Positions 33,886 through 45,400 of a stretch of 64,000 nucleotides of DNA are shown here, in pieces. The stretch's first letter is position 1, and each line of letters opens with the position of its first letter. The translations under genes were made by a program, and so were the position numbers. The DNA comes from Polyporus tsugae (Eukaryota > Basidiomycota > Agaricomycetes > Polyporales > Polyporaceae), in contig JAHRBS010000007.1 of assembly GCA_024305745.1 (NCBI GenBank), positions 248,001 to 312,000 on the forward strand. The letters run 5' to 3'. The notes beneath the pieces were generated by a model that saw only the letters and a list, made by a program, of their open reading frames with translations, had not been told where the DNA came from and searched no databases.

Positions 33886-35894
33886 CGCGACTCTGGGATG
33901 TCTCGAGTGTCGGGTGGAGAGGCGGGCGAAGGACCTTGGATACACCGACACGATGGAGACTTTGTATTTCGCCAATCGAGCATCCTGTCCACCACAAAGT
34001 GGCGAAGAACGCCAGTGAACAAGAGCTGTGGCGGGAGCCGGGAAAAAGTAACCCATGTTCGGTGGTATGCACGTTAATGTGTGCTATAATGGTCGAACGA
34101 GGACAGCGCGGCGCCGCGGCGCATCGCTACAATCGCAGAAAATGGGCATAGCTATCGTATCCGACCACCGTAATGCCATAGAAGCTGGGCGCGGTTGAAG
34201 CGGGTCAGCGCAATCGGGATGCGTAGGTTTTGATTCTACGCTACTTACCTTCGGGGGATGGCAGCATGCTCACACCTCGGCAGCCAAAGGGGCGCTGAAT
34301 TCCGAGTCCAGGCTCCAGTCACGCTTGAATCCCAGACCGGAGGAGATGGGGCGGCGGCATGGGCTACCCGAGACTAGCCGATAAGGTTGCTTTCGAAATG
34401 ATTGGGCAACACTGGTGAGGCTCCTCCTGCACAAAAAGTCACCACGTTAGTATCAAACGGTGAAGATTGTATTCACTATAACATACCCTTGAATCGTGTT
34501 TTTGGCAGGGGGAGAGGGGACTGTACCCTAGATCTGTGACAAGAAAACGCGCCTAATGACTGAGTTTACACCATTCGGATCACCAATAACCCGATCTACG
34601 TAACCCCAGACTACCCTCAGCTGCCGAGCATACAGTATGAATCATACATGTAACATGGTACTCACTTTAAATAGTACTCATTCTCCGTTCAGACGAACAT
34701 GAGATTAACCCAGGTTGGCGCAAGTCGTTCTGAACGTCGACGTCGAGGGTGCGCAAGTGCTAGATCTCGAATGGTTCTGTCCTCAAAACAAGCCCGTAAA
34801 TAACCATTATCCAATCAACATAGGACTATATGGTGAATCAACGTGTCAGTTGAACTCACCTCACCGATTGGCAACGTCATGGATTTGCCAGAGGATCAGT
34901 GTTGGGCTGAGAGAGTGTTTCTGAGACCCAAGTGAAGATCTTGGCGGCCCTCGAGTGCACAGCTCCGTCGCAGTGTCTCGTGGTATCGCCCTCGTCAGAC
35001 CTTCGTGACGTCGCCCCAGCTGTCCGTCCATTTTGGCTATGAACAACTTGCAACGTGTCCCAACTGAAGGTGAACCGAATGCACCACGTCCAAGGTCGGC
35101 CCCATCGCGTTCATTCCGTGTCACGGTGGATCGCAGTATGGCGACAAGCCATAGAGAAAGATACTAGAGCAGTGTGTTGGTCGGTGGTGGACTCGGCCAC
35201 GGTCATGACGATTGACGAAGAACAGATACTAGCGCTCATCCGACTGTATACATATTCATAGGCGCCTGTGGGATGCATCCTTTAACTTATTTTCTCGCTC
35301 TCTCCCGCTCATTCTCTGACCTCTCTCTCCCTTATCCCCACACGATTGACATTGCGACAACACTCAAGTTCACCGCCTTGAATCAGCGGGACTGTGCGCA
35401 TGAATTCCGAATTTTGTGCAAGAATACCAATACCGGAGGTGGGCATGTGCCGCGACCTGCCGCGACCGGTGGTCCGAACGAGGATCAGTGGACGCCTGTG
35501 TTAGCGTTGGTCATATCGGACCATCACCCTGATACTACACCATGCGTCGAGACTGACATTGTTCGCTACGACGCTCAGGAACCAGCCAATCTTCGCGCCG
35601 CCAGCGAACCTGCTTTGGAACTTCAATACGCGTTAATGTTGCTTCGACGAAGGGATAGGGTGACATATACGACTACTGTATGAACCACAATGCGAAGCCG
35701 GTTTTGAAGAGCTGGTTCAGCCGCACGTACCTCCTTAACCTCGTCCCAATCTCGTATGACCGCCGCGTGTTGAACGTTGATCTCCAATCCGAAGCAATAC
35801 ATATCCCAATGGCAGAAAATGATACGGACACAAACTAGCCACACGAATATCACGTTTGGAAACAAAATCCTCTAGGTACGCTGCGAGCAGTGCG
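33886..35894. other. Intergenic; left 320 bp in arm B, rest unassigned
   Basis: Sedolisin B promoter to about 34208, then about 1.7 kb without a gene I can support. Open frames here have no motif and no splice-consistent partner. No tRNA seen. Confidence 0.5.
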
Positions 35895-37874
35895 TCACAT
35901 CTGCCAGCCGGGTCGTATCACCTTTGACAGATAACCCCTATAGACGGCTGGCCCGCCCACGACTGTCCCAAGTCGCGCAAGGCAGGGCAGGTCTTCACCG
36001 TCCCGACGACTCGAAGCAATTAATTCCTCGATCTCCACAACGTCGCACCATTCATCGGCGGAATTGTATGCCTGTGTCTCGTACTCGTAGAGCTCGAGAC
36101 CGTACATGTCGCACGTCCCCGTGGGTGGCCGCACCCGTTTCTCGAATATCAACTGCAATGTTGAACATCTTCGTTCGATATGGGTGTCGACATCGCGGCG
36201 CCGGTACGTCGTCGGGTCGCAACCGTCCGGGGGATTCCTCAATCCGAGCTCCTCCTCGTCCTCCCCCAACATCTCCCAACCGAGCGTCAGATAGCGCAAA
36301 GCTGGACATAGCGGGGGCGAGGATGTACCGACGTCCGAGTTGGCGATGCCCGCGTATCCGGAAATGGCCGCCAGCGCATCGACCACAAGGCTGGGGGTGT
36401 CCGCTCCGGCTGCGGTGAGGTGGGTTAGGTGAGGGAAGGCGCGGAGAATGACAGGCCAGTCCTCTTCAGGCTGCGTGATCACCGCCGTACCGTGGTCTTT
36501 GACGGATCCTTGGATGATTTCCAAGTGCGTGACGCAGACCGCCTGAAAGACGTCTTCGATACTAAGATCTATGAGCGCGCCGAGGTATGAATCAAATCTT
36601 ATGTCCAAGCGCAGGCTCTGGTCCGCGAAACACCGGATCACCCATGGCCTTGGGCGGGACTTTGGCAGAAAGATCACGACACGGTCAAAAGGGTGATGTT
36701 GCACCAGATGGGAGGGCATGAGCTGAGAGAGGTTATTCATAGTCGGGTCCCAGTCGAATTCGCCGAAGTAGACTGCGGCTGTTGAGGGAATGCATGGATC
36801 TAGCACAGCCAGCGCGGCAACGGCCCAGGCGTGCCACGCTGATCCAAAAGAGAGCTCCTTCAAGGATGGAAGCAGCACCGTGCCCGAACCATGTCCTAGG
36901 GGCGGCCACCAGCGCGATTGTGTGATGTCTTCGAGATGCAATGATTCCAGGTTGCAACAGCGACTCAACGTTCGCAAGAGGGACCTGGAATCCGAACCGG
37001 CAGGGTGCGGCCATGGCAATATCTCGTTGCTCATATCCTGGACGCAATCCAAATGGACTTTCTTCAGGGAGTTCACAGCGAGTAGGGGGAAGAAAATGGG
37101 GGGCTTCATCGTTAAGTTGCGGAGGCGAGTTAGGCTTTCATCCGACACCGGAGGCAAAGCGAGCGTGCGAGCCACTGGTGGCAGATCGGGTTGTTCCATC
37201 TCTTTCGGCGAGTCGGCATGAATGTATAGGACCTCCAGACTTGCCATCCCCGCATTGAGTACCCGATATAGATCGTGCAAGTGGAGGAGCGTCGTCTTGA
37301 GATATAGCGAGACAACCCGATTGAGATGAGGGAATATCGTAGAGGGGAGAACACAGGGAGGAGGGGTTAGGTCTCTGACTAGGCCATGTAGCCATTGCTC
37401 TATGTGTAACGCAATGAGGCGAGGGAAGGACCTATTCAGAACGGCGGCCACAAACTCGTGTGGGGGCCGCAGCAGCATAGTACCCGAATATCCAAAGTTC
37501 CAATATTTGTCATGATTGTTTTCATCGAACCACAAGGGGTATACCGCTTCCGCCCAGAACTCGGGCGTGGAAAGGTAGACCATGCGCCATCGACGGCAGA
37601 CAGTCGTCAGTGCGAGACTCCGCCATACGTGCTCCCTGTCCCATGTTTGGCCGAGGATCTTCATCAGGACCTCCGTGGGAAGCGTATAGATGGGCGCGGC
37701 GGCGTTGTGGAGGGAGAGCACGGTGTACGAGAGGAGACGGTATTCCTCTGACTTCCGGAGGGCCCACGCTTGAATTTCGTCCTTTCTGAGCCCATAGAGG
37801 CTAGCACGGTCTGTCGCTGGTACGGACGACGTGAACTCAGGGAAGGGGAAAGCGTCCTTTGGCTCCTGGCTCAT
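35895..37874 (-). CDS. F-box protein with LRR-like C-terminal region, copy C
   Basis: 659 aa in one exon, start ATG at 37874 (MSQEPKDAFPFPEF). F-box-like segment at about residues 55-100 (YTLPTEVLMKILGQTW, CRRWRMVYLSTPEFW), then irregular LRR-like sequence with the same blocks as the other copies (RYLTLGWEM, PAVYRGYLSKV near the end). Clearly more diverged than copies A and B are from each other, and no sedolisin accompanies it. The conserved leader element (cctccactaac ending in TAG, then a gccggacgcg-like word) is present upstream. Frame intact. SCF adaptor role inferred from family. Confidence 0.85.
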   Translation of the reverse strand: MSQEPKDAFPFPEFTSSVPATDRASLYGLRKDEIQAWALRKSEEYRLLSYTVLSLHNAAAPIYTLPTEVLMKILGQTWDREHVWRSLALTTVCRRWRMVYLSTPEFWAEAVYPLWFDENNHDKYWNFGYSGTMLLRPPHEFVAAVLNRSFPRLIALHIEQWLHGLVRDLTPPPCVLPSTIFPHLNRVVSLYLKTTLLHLHDLYRVLNAGMASLEVLYIHADSPKEMEQPDLPPVARTLALPPVSDESLTRLRNLTMKPPIFFPLLAVNSLKKVHLDCVQDMSNEILPWPHPAGSDSRSLLRTLSRCCNLESLHLEDITQSRWWPPLGHGSGTVLLPSLKELSFGSAWHAWAVAALAVLDPCIPSTAAVYFGEFDWDPTMNNLSQLMPSHLVQHHPFDRVVIFLPKSRPRPWVIRCFADQSLRLDIRFDSYLGALIDLSIEDVFQAVCVTHLEIIQGSVKDHGTAVITQPEEDWPVILRAFPHLTHLTAAGADTPSLVVDALAAISGYAGIANSDVGTSSPPLCPALRYLTLGWEMLGEDEEELGLRNPPDGCDPTTYRRRDVDTHIERRCSTLQLIFEKRVRPPTGTCDMYGLELYEYETQAYNSADEWCDVVEIEELIASSRRDGEDLPCLARLGTVVGGPAVYRGYLSKVIRPGWQM

Positions 37875-38369
37875 TCTTCCAAGTTGATCTGTATGACGCG
37901 GCGCGTCCGGCGGGGCCGAGCCTAGACGAGCGACGTTAGTGGAGGTATATGAAAAAAGTCAAGATGAGCGAGAGTCATACACAGGTGGACGGCTTTGAGT
38001 GCGCGGGGTGGAGGTCTAACGAGTGGACGCGGTTGGAAGACAAGGAGTGGAGAAGCCGCAACTGGCTCGAAGCGCTTACTTAATATTCCGGACTTGCCGC
38101 CTCTTGCCGCAGCAACATGAGCACAATGAGCATCGGGGTATTTAAATGTTTCACCGTTCACGAGTCCTTGAAACGGGAGAACTCCATAATACCTCTCTCG
38201 CGTCGAACTCGAGATGCTCGAACGACGACTTGGAAGAGAAAGAATACAGAATTACAACAAGGCTGTCACCGTTCACTACAGCCTGAGACTCCTACAAAAT
38301 GTACATTCCCCCAAACTCGCCGTATGCCATCATTTGAGCACAAACTGAACGAGATACAGAGCAAAGCAG
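37875..38369. other. Intergenic, F-box C leader and kinase 2 3' side
   Basis: Contains the leader-intron-like sequence of F-box C within the first 80 bases. No other feature seen. Confidence 0.45.
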
Positions 38370-40826
38370 TCACGCAAATGCGCCGGGAGCACAATACTCG
38401 AAATCCGCAGGGTTCTCCTCTCCCGACGGCGTCGCGCTTGCAGAACTACCGAAGGAAAGGAAATTCATGAGATTTCTCTCGTCTGCGGCCCGCGAGGACT
38501 CCAAGAGGGGCACCCAATCGTCTGTCCATACAAGTCAGTGCTTCACTCGAAGACAAATACAAACACGACAGTACACTTACGGCCAGCCCCGAGCGAGACC
38601 TCCCAAGATGTAGGGCGCACGTTCCACTCGCCGAGCTCCTCCACCGTCGGACGCAGCTCTTCGTAATACTGAAGCATCTGCATCTGCACGTCAGTTTGTG
38701 ACCCAATCACGCGCAGGACGGAGACACGTACGGAGTCGAGGAGGGTCTCGAAACAGCGAGGGATCTCAAGAAGAGGGACTTGCTTCAAGTCGACACCCTT
38801 ACGTCCGAGGTTCACATGCTCGCGCCGGATATCCTCGACGGTCCATGCACTGAAGTACGCGCCGGCGTACCTGCCGAAGATCTCAAGGAAGACAAGGCCG
38901 AGGCTCCACACGTCGGCGCTGGCAGTGTAACCCTTCTCCTGCACGTTGGCAGCAGCGAGTTCCGGCGCCATGTACGGAGCGGTGCCTGAGGGGACGTAGC
39001 ACTTCCAGAACTCGTGTCCACCCGCGCACACAGAGGCGTCCTCGGCGTTCCCGAAGTCGGAGAGCACTGCGCGGCCGTGGGTGTCGATGAGCACGTTGCT
39101 GGGCTTGATGTCGCCATGGACGATGCTGAGGTCCCGGAGCGCGGACACGGCACTGATCTGTGTGGACTGTTAGGGATGCGTGCGTAAGACAGATCGAACA
39201 ACTTCGGACGCACCAGTTCCTTACAGTAGAGCTGGCGGTCTCGTAAGGTGATGGGCATGCCATCCGCCAGGACAGAGAACAGGTCGGTTGGATATAGATC
39301 CTGCAGATTATCTCAGCGACAGCACAATCGGGTAGAGGAATCCTCGCAGCTCACCATGACGAAGAGGATCCTGTCCTGCGACATGTCTTCCCACGACATC
39401 TTGAGGGTCGAGAGGAACTGATGCGTCTCTGGAGCCCTGCCAATGCGCCTGAACACCTCGAGTTCGCGAAGGTACTCCTTGCGGGTGAAGCCAGACGCCG
39501 CAGCCGCACCCTTGTGGATTACTTTCACGGCGTATCGCCTTCCATCGTGCTCTGCGCCGACAACCCGTGCAGACGCACCCACGCCCAGCGTGCATGTGAC
39601 CTCGAAAGTCATGCCTGCGTGGACGATCTCGGGAGCATGGCGGATGGCGGGTCCTGCGACGACCCCGTCGTCAGAGTCGCAGTAGCACACGTCGGGATCA
39701 CAGAGCTTGACGGCCGTGACCTTCTCGACATTCTCGAAGCTGAACTCCGGCAGGCCAGGTCCGAGAGCCAGCTGTGCCACGAGCCCTTGAGGAGGCGGGA
39801 GACCAGGAGGCGGACCAGGGTACGTGAAGAACGGAGCTTCGGGGAAGTTTTGCTCAGCATGAAGCAGGCCGAGCGCGTTGTCACAAGGGACACCAATTTG
39901 AGACTTGTACGGCAGCCCAAAGGAGGCTGCGGCCTCCCTTGGTGAGGGCCACTCCGGGGCGTGTGCTGCATGGGGGCTCCACACGGAGGAGTTGATGAAG
40001 CCGGGGAAGGAGAGTGGCGTACCAGGCACCGGCCATCCACTACCAGACGACCATGAGGAGTATGATGAGGAGGGACGAGAGAGGGCGACCTCGGGTAGGG
40101 GCACGACGAAGGTAGAGGTGCTCAACAGCCGGTTCTGCGATACCGTGGACGGAGGAGGCAAGGGTTTAGAGGCGAGCCCCAGACCGAGAGCGGGCGAACG
40201 GCTGGGAACGCACAAGTTGGGCTGCTTGAGGAATGCGGCCTTGATATCTAAACAGCGGGAAAGAATTGTCAGTCAGAGCCTAGATATAGGTTGGTGCATC
40301 GTTCCGCAAAGCGGAGCGCACCTTTCTTCACAACCGGGGGCTTCGAGGCAGGGAAGAACCAAAGGAGCTTGATCGGAGACGGAGAGATATGGCCAGGAGA
40401 GTTGCGATCCAAGCCCTCTTCGCCGGGGCGAGAGGAACGTTGAACCAGCGGAGGGAAGTATCGGGAGTGGATTCCAGACGGCGACGGAGGCTCGAGCCGT
40501 CGGTTCAAGCCGACGAAGCTTGCCAGAGTGGCGCTAGACGCGGGTCCAGGAGTGGACGCACGCGAGGAGGAAGACGAGGACGAGCTCGAGCTCGAGATGG
40601 ATAATGGCACCGACCACATCCCTTTGGTAGCGAAGCCGCCACCGAGCAGAGGCATGAGAGCGGAGTGGCGTGCATGCGCCGCGCCACTCGAGGGCATCTC
40701 CTGCACCCACAACTTCGGTTGCTCCATGGAATCAAGACCAGGAGACTGGATTTCGTGTGATAACGTGGCGTGTAGGTGAGAGGCACCTCTGGAAGGTGAG
40801 AGGACGAGACCGTTAAGTGAAGACAT
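38370..40826 (-). CDS. Protein kinase paralogue with HGD catalytic loop (kinase 2)
   Basis: 719 aa from six exons: 40322-40826, 39355-40247, 39214-39300, 38732-39157, 38581-38677, 38370-38521. Long Ser/Pro-rich N-terminus with a run of 11 Ser near residue 80. Kinase domain from about 385: Gly-loop equivalent GVGASARV, YAVKVIHKG (Lys), catalytic loop VHGDIKPSN, SDFGNAED, YMAPEL, DVWSLGLVFLEIF. The usual HRD Arg is Gly, making it a non-RD-type enzyme; the catalytic Asp and DFG are retained, so it may still be active without activation-loop phosphorylation. C-terminal tail ends FEYCAPGAFA, homologous to kinase 1. Tandem acceptors 6 nt apart (two ATGCAG-like sites before exon 5) could give two isoforms. 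Paralogue of 22759-25239. Confidence 0.87.
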
Positions 40827-41603
40827 CGCCTGAAGATGATCAGAATCAGCCTAAGACTGGGGAGTGGTGGACGGTGGCGGGCCTTTTTATAGAGCTGAGG
40901 TCCCAGGAAATCTGGAGGCGATCCGGTTAATCATGGTCCCTGGATATTAGCTAGGGCGGTACACAGTACAGACACGCTTCGCAACGGACAAAAAGCAAGA
41001 TACAACATGGCACATATCGGGAAAGTCGAGGAGCATCCGAAGTTGTCTCGTGTTGATCTAGCCAGATAGAGCGGGCTTGGTAACGGTACGTCGCGATGTA
41101 TTTTTCCAACAAAAAGTCGTTGCACTGAATGTTCGCGGCGAGCGTCGTTTGGTCTGTGCGCGGGGCAAGAGCGCTGTGTCGATGTTGGAAATCAGTGCCA
41201 CCACTGGTACGAATATATGTTGGGTATTCGTGAGAGCTTTGTCCTCTGAAACAGAGAAATAGGCTTTGGATATTCTCCATCAATGCCATTGAGACTTACC
41301 TACACTCAAGGTCTGACTCCATAATGAGGGACTTGGGCAACGGCCCACGTCGCGGCGGGACACGAGCTTTCGGCGCTCGGCTTTGAGTGCGATTGACGCC
41401 CAAGGTCGCGCACGAGTCCACGAGCCGCCGAGAACGGCGGATGCTGATCCATAGCTCAGGCTATCAGGCCATCCCGACCTGCGAAATAACGGACGTGCGT
41501 TCAAGCATCGTCGTGCAGCGAGGGACCACTCGAAGTTGTCCACGCCGAGGCCCCATTCCATGCACAGAAGCTGTCAACAAAAGAGTACACCTGACACCGC
41601 AAC
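40827..41603. other. Intergenic between kinase 2 and the tRNA
   Basis: Kinase 2 promoter at the left. On the minus strand a T4 run at 41578-41581, about 22 bases past the tRNA 3' end, is a candidate RNA polymerase III stop. Nothing else recognised. Confidence 0.45.
40884..40891 (-). promoter_or_regulatory. TATA box of kinase 2
   Basis: TATAAAAA on the minus strand, 58 bases upstream of the kinase 2 start codon, a good match to the consensus. Confidence 0.5.
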
Positions 41604-41683
41604 AGGTGCTACCAGGGTTCGAACCTGGGTTTCGGGAATGCACAAATCAAAATCCCGAGTGATAACCACTACACTATAGCACC
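41604..41683 (-). tRNA. tRNA-Gln (anticodon UUG) with 8-nt intron
   Basis: Full cloverleaf on the minus strand: acceptor GGTGCTA/TAGCACC, D arm with GTGTAGTGGTTATCAC (box A), anticodon stem CGGGA/TCCCG, T arm CCAGG-TTCGAAC-CCTGG (box B), discriminator T. Loop reads TTTTGA then T, anticodon TTG. An 8-nt insert (TTTGTGCA) lies directly 3' of position 37, the normal place for a tRNA intron. The overall sequence resembles yeast tRNA-Gln. Confidence 0.93.
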
Positions 41684-42478
41684 TTTTCGCACAGGACCTT
41701 TTATATTATTATTACATGGGCGTTTCGGAAGCACTTACCTTCGAGTCCGTGCCAACGAGTCCTCATTGTCTCTCTTCTTCTCCCACCATCCTCTCCCCTC
41801 CTATATGCACAAATCTAATGGTTTATCCTCTTGGAAGCAGGCAATGGCGTGGGGCTTTGTAATATTCATGACATTTCCGCCAGAAGAAAACAATTCAATA
41901 TCAACGGCAGAACCAGATGGTGCACGGAGCTGGAGGATCAGATTCAGGTATGTGTGCCACCAACGGATGATATGAAGAAGTTCAATCCATTTCATGCGCT
42001 CTGGAAGCTCTCAAGTTCGACCGTTGTGCGCGGCGGTATGTTGTGCAACATACATGCCCGGGTCCATCACGCGCTGCTCTCCTCCGGGTTCCCACATACA
42101 CAACCCCGCCGGTTACGCCACTTACGGTACGCAATACAATTCCTCGTACATAAACGTGAAAGTCCCACGTAAAACGTCTCCCTCGGCGACAGAATAACGG
42201 TCCGGACAACCAGCCATCAGACGCAGGATCATCCACTGTGCCCCATCGGTCAAGTGAGCACAGAAATGCAACGGCACCTTCAAGGTGCCGTAGTTCGCGA
42301 CCCGCCCAAGGCCTTGTCACTCTATACCTCCGCGACGTCGATCACAAGCGAGGCCATCTGGGAAGCAAGCGCGTCGGGAAACGAGGACCTATAAGATCAG
42401 TTGCACCCTCACCCACACCGCTCTGCTAGTCCCCCCGTCCTTCAGCGCACACCACCACTGCTGTCACCTGTGCCAGCA
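41684..42478. other. Intergenic, tRNA 5' side and alpha-glucosidase promoter
   Basis: No gene supported. A TATA-like element lies near the right end; the last 60 bases before the start codon are a pyrimidine- and CAC-rich leader. Confidence 0.45.
42390..42395 (+). promoter_or_regulatory. TATA-like element of the GH31 gene
   Basis: TATAAG, 84-89 bases upstream of the GH31 start, would place transcription start in the CAC-rich leader near 42420. Confidence 0.4.
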
Positions 42479-45400
42479 ATGTATCCCCGTGCGGCGCTCA
42501 AGTTCGCGCTCCTCGCCCAGCTCGCTTCCTTGGCGAGCGCGACGTACTCAGACCCCACAGTGCTCGATGCCTGCCCGGGCTACCAGGCGAAGGACATCTT
42601 CAATGACGGCCACAAGCTTACCGCCAACCTCGTTCTCGGCGGCAAGGCCTGCGACGTCTTCGGGAACGATACGCAGAGGCTCAAGCTCGAGGTCACATAC
42701 GAGAACAGTGAGTCCTCATTAATTGTTTCATGTTACGTGTCCGTCTCCTCTGCCGTGTAGACTGCACATTTAATCAGCTATTCCCTCATGGCTGGATTAA
42801 TCCGGCCCGGTTCCAGGACGCTTGTTCTGTTGTTGGCCGAGATCTCCGAATGCTGGCTAGATGCGCTGTCAGCCAAAGTGTCGTCGCTGTGGCGGACAGC
42901 GAGCGCACTTCCACCCGTGTCCTCGGCTTTCGGAAGCGAGCTCGCATCACAGCTTGAGTGGCGTCAGAGAGACGACATGCGCCCTCTCTGGAGATCTCGC
43001 CAACACCGGCGCTACAGGCCTGAAATTTTATTCGCCCGTGGAGGGCATATTGATTAAAAGTACAGGATACATGTACACGGTGTTGCCTCCAGAATTCTTG
43101 GGCTTATGATTGACATCGCGCGTCAGACGATCGCATTCATGTCAAAATCACCGACCCCGCGGACAACAGGTATGAAGTGCCGGAAGAAGTGCTGCCCCGC
43201 CCCAAGGCCAACTTCCACGCCGGTCCTCTGACATCCAACATCCGGTTCAACTACACGGCTTCCCCCTTCTCGTTCTCCATCTACCGCTCCAAGACCCACG
43301 AGGTCCTCTTCTCCACGGCGTCGCACCCGATCATCTTCGAGCCCCAGTACCTGCGTGTGAAGACGAACCTGCCCGCGAACGCGAATATCTATGGTCTCGG
43401 CGAGCACTCGGACTCGTTCCGCCTCCCGACGCACGACTACACGCGTACGATGTGGTCCCGGGACGCGTACGGCATTCCTCAGCGCCAGAACCTGTACGGC
43501 AACCACCCGATCTACTTCGAGCACCGCACGACGGGCACCCACGGCGTCTTGCTCGTGAACTCGAACGGGATGGACATCAAGCTGAACGACACCGAGGGCG
43601 CAGGGACGACGCTGGAGTACAACGTGATTGGCGGTGTTTTGGATTTCTACTTCCTCGCGGGCAGCGAGAGCGACCCTACTGAGGTCGCGCGCCAATATGC
43701 GGACGTTGTCGGCACGCCCGCGGAGGTGCCGTACTGGTCGTTTGGCTTCCACCAGTGCCGTTTCGGCTACAAAAGTGAGCGTTGTTTGCCCCCTCCTGTC
43801 GAGCATTGAGATCGCTTACCGAATTTGCAGACTACATTGACGTCTCGGAGGTCATTACCAACTACTCGGCCGCGGGCATTCCGCTCGAGACGATGTGGAC
43901 TGACATTGGTGAGGTGATGCGCAGTCCTTCTCCTCAATATATGGCTGACCGCAAACATCGTTGTAGACTACATGGACAGCCGGCGCGTCTTTACTGTCGA
44001 TCCCCAGTACTTCCCGCTTAACCGCGTGCGGGAAATCGTCGACTACCTCCATGCACACGACCAGAAGTACAGTAAGTCATCGTCCAGTCGCTCAAGTTCA
44101 TCATCGCTGAATGGATATGTAGTCCTCATGACCGACCCCGCTGTTGCTTATGCGCCGGGAGAGGGTTATGGAACATTCGATCGTGGTACCGCGGCCGACG
44201 TCTGGCTGAAGGCCGCAAACGACAGCAGTCCCTTCCTTGGTGCAGTGTGGCCTGGAGTCGCTGCCTTCCCCGACTGGTTCCACCCGAAGGTCCAGGAGTA
44301 AGCCTTGAATTTTCATGACAGCGCGAGTTGCGTGCCAACGCGCTGTTTTTCCAGGTTTTGGAACAACGAATTCAAGGAGTTCTACAACCCGGAGAGCGGC
44401 ATCGACATCGACGGCGTGTGGATCGACATGAACGAGCCGTCGAGCTTCTGCAGCTACCCGTGCACGGATCCGTTCGCGCAGGCGCAGCAGCAGAACCTCC
44501 CGCCCCCACGCACTTCGCCGCCTCCCGACCCCAATGCGCCCATCTTCGGGGAGGCTGCTCCGAGCAAGCAGAAGCGCGCCTCGGCTCCTGACCACTCCAA
44601 GGACAACGTGCAGAGCCCGCCGTACGCAATTGCGAACTACGCCGGGTCGGGGGCGCTGTCGGACAGGACGGCGTACACGGACGCGCGGCACGCGAACGGG
44701 CTGATTGAGTACGACACGCACAACCTGTATGGGCACATGATGTCAACGACGACGCAGGAGGCGATGGTTGCGCGTCGGCCGGGCCTCAAGACGCTCGTTA
44801 TCACGCGCTCGACCTTTCCCGGGGCCGGGACGAAGGTCGGGAAGTGGCTCGGGGACAACTTGAGCAGGTGGAGTCAGTACAAGTCGTCTATCGCTGGCAT
44901 TCTGGGCATGGCGGGCATCTACCAGATCCCGATGGTCGGCGCGGACGTTTGTGGGTTCGGGGAGGACACGAACGAGAACCTCTGCGCGCGCTGGGCGATG
45001 CTCGGCGCGTTCTATCCGTTTATGCGTAACGTGAGTGTGCATGCTGCAGCTGGCTATCATAGAGACTAATTGAATGTGAATTATGCAGCACGCCGACCTG
45101 GCAGCCATCAGCCAGGAGTTCTACCGGTGGCCGACGACCGCGCAGGCGGCCAAGAACGCGCTCGACACGCGCTACCGTCTCATCGACTACCTGTACACTG
45201 CGTTCCACCAGGCCAAGAAGGACGGGACGCCTGTCCTCCGCCCACTCTGGTACGCTTTCCCGAAGGACAACAATACGTTCGCGATCGATACGCAGTTCTT
45301 CTTCGGGCAGTCGGTCCTAGTCTCGCCCGTCATCGACGCGAACTCGACGAGCGTGAACGTGTACTACCCCAACGAGCTCTTCTACGACTTCCACACGCTC

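Larger units (their letters stand above)
29390..34208 (-). repeat. Arm B of the large inverted duplication
   Basis: Reverse-complement counterpart of about 5965-11130, holding intact F-box and sedolisin genes in the same relative order (S53 upstream, F-box downstream, both read away from the right end). The spacer is shorter than in arm A. About 18 kb of non-duplicated DNA separates the arms. Confidence 0.88.

Noticed and set aside
41387..41662. 91-codon frame over the tRNA
   Set aside because: Overlaps a structured tRNA gene and has no coding signs.
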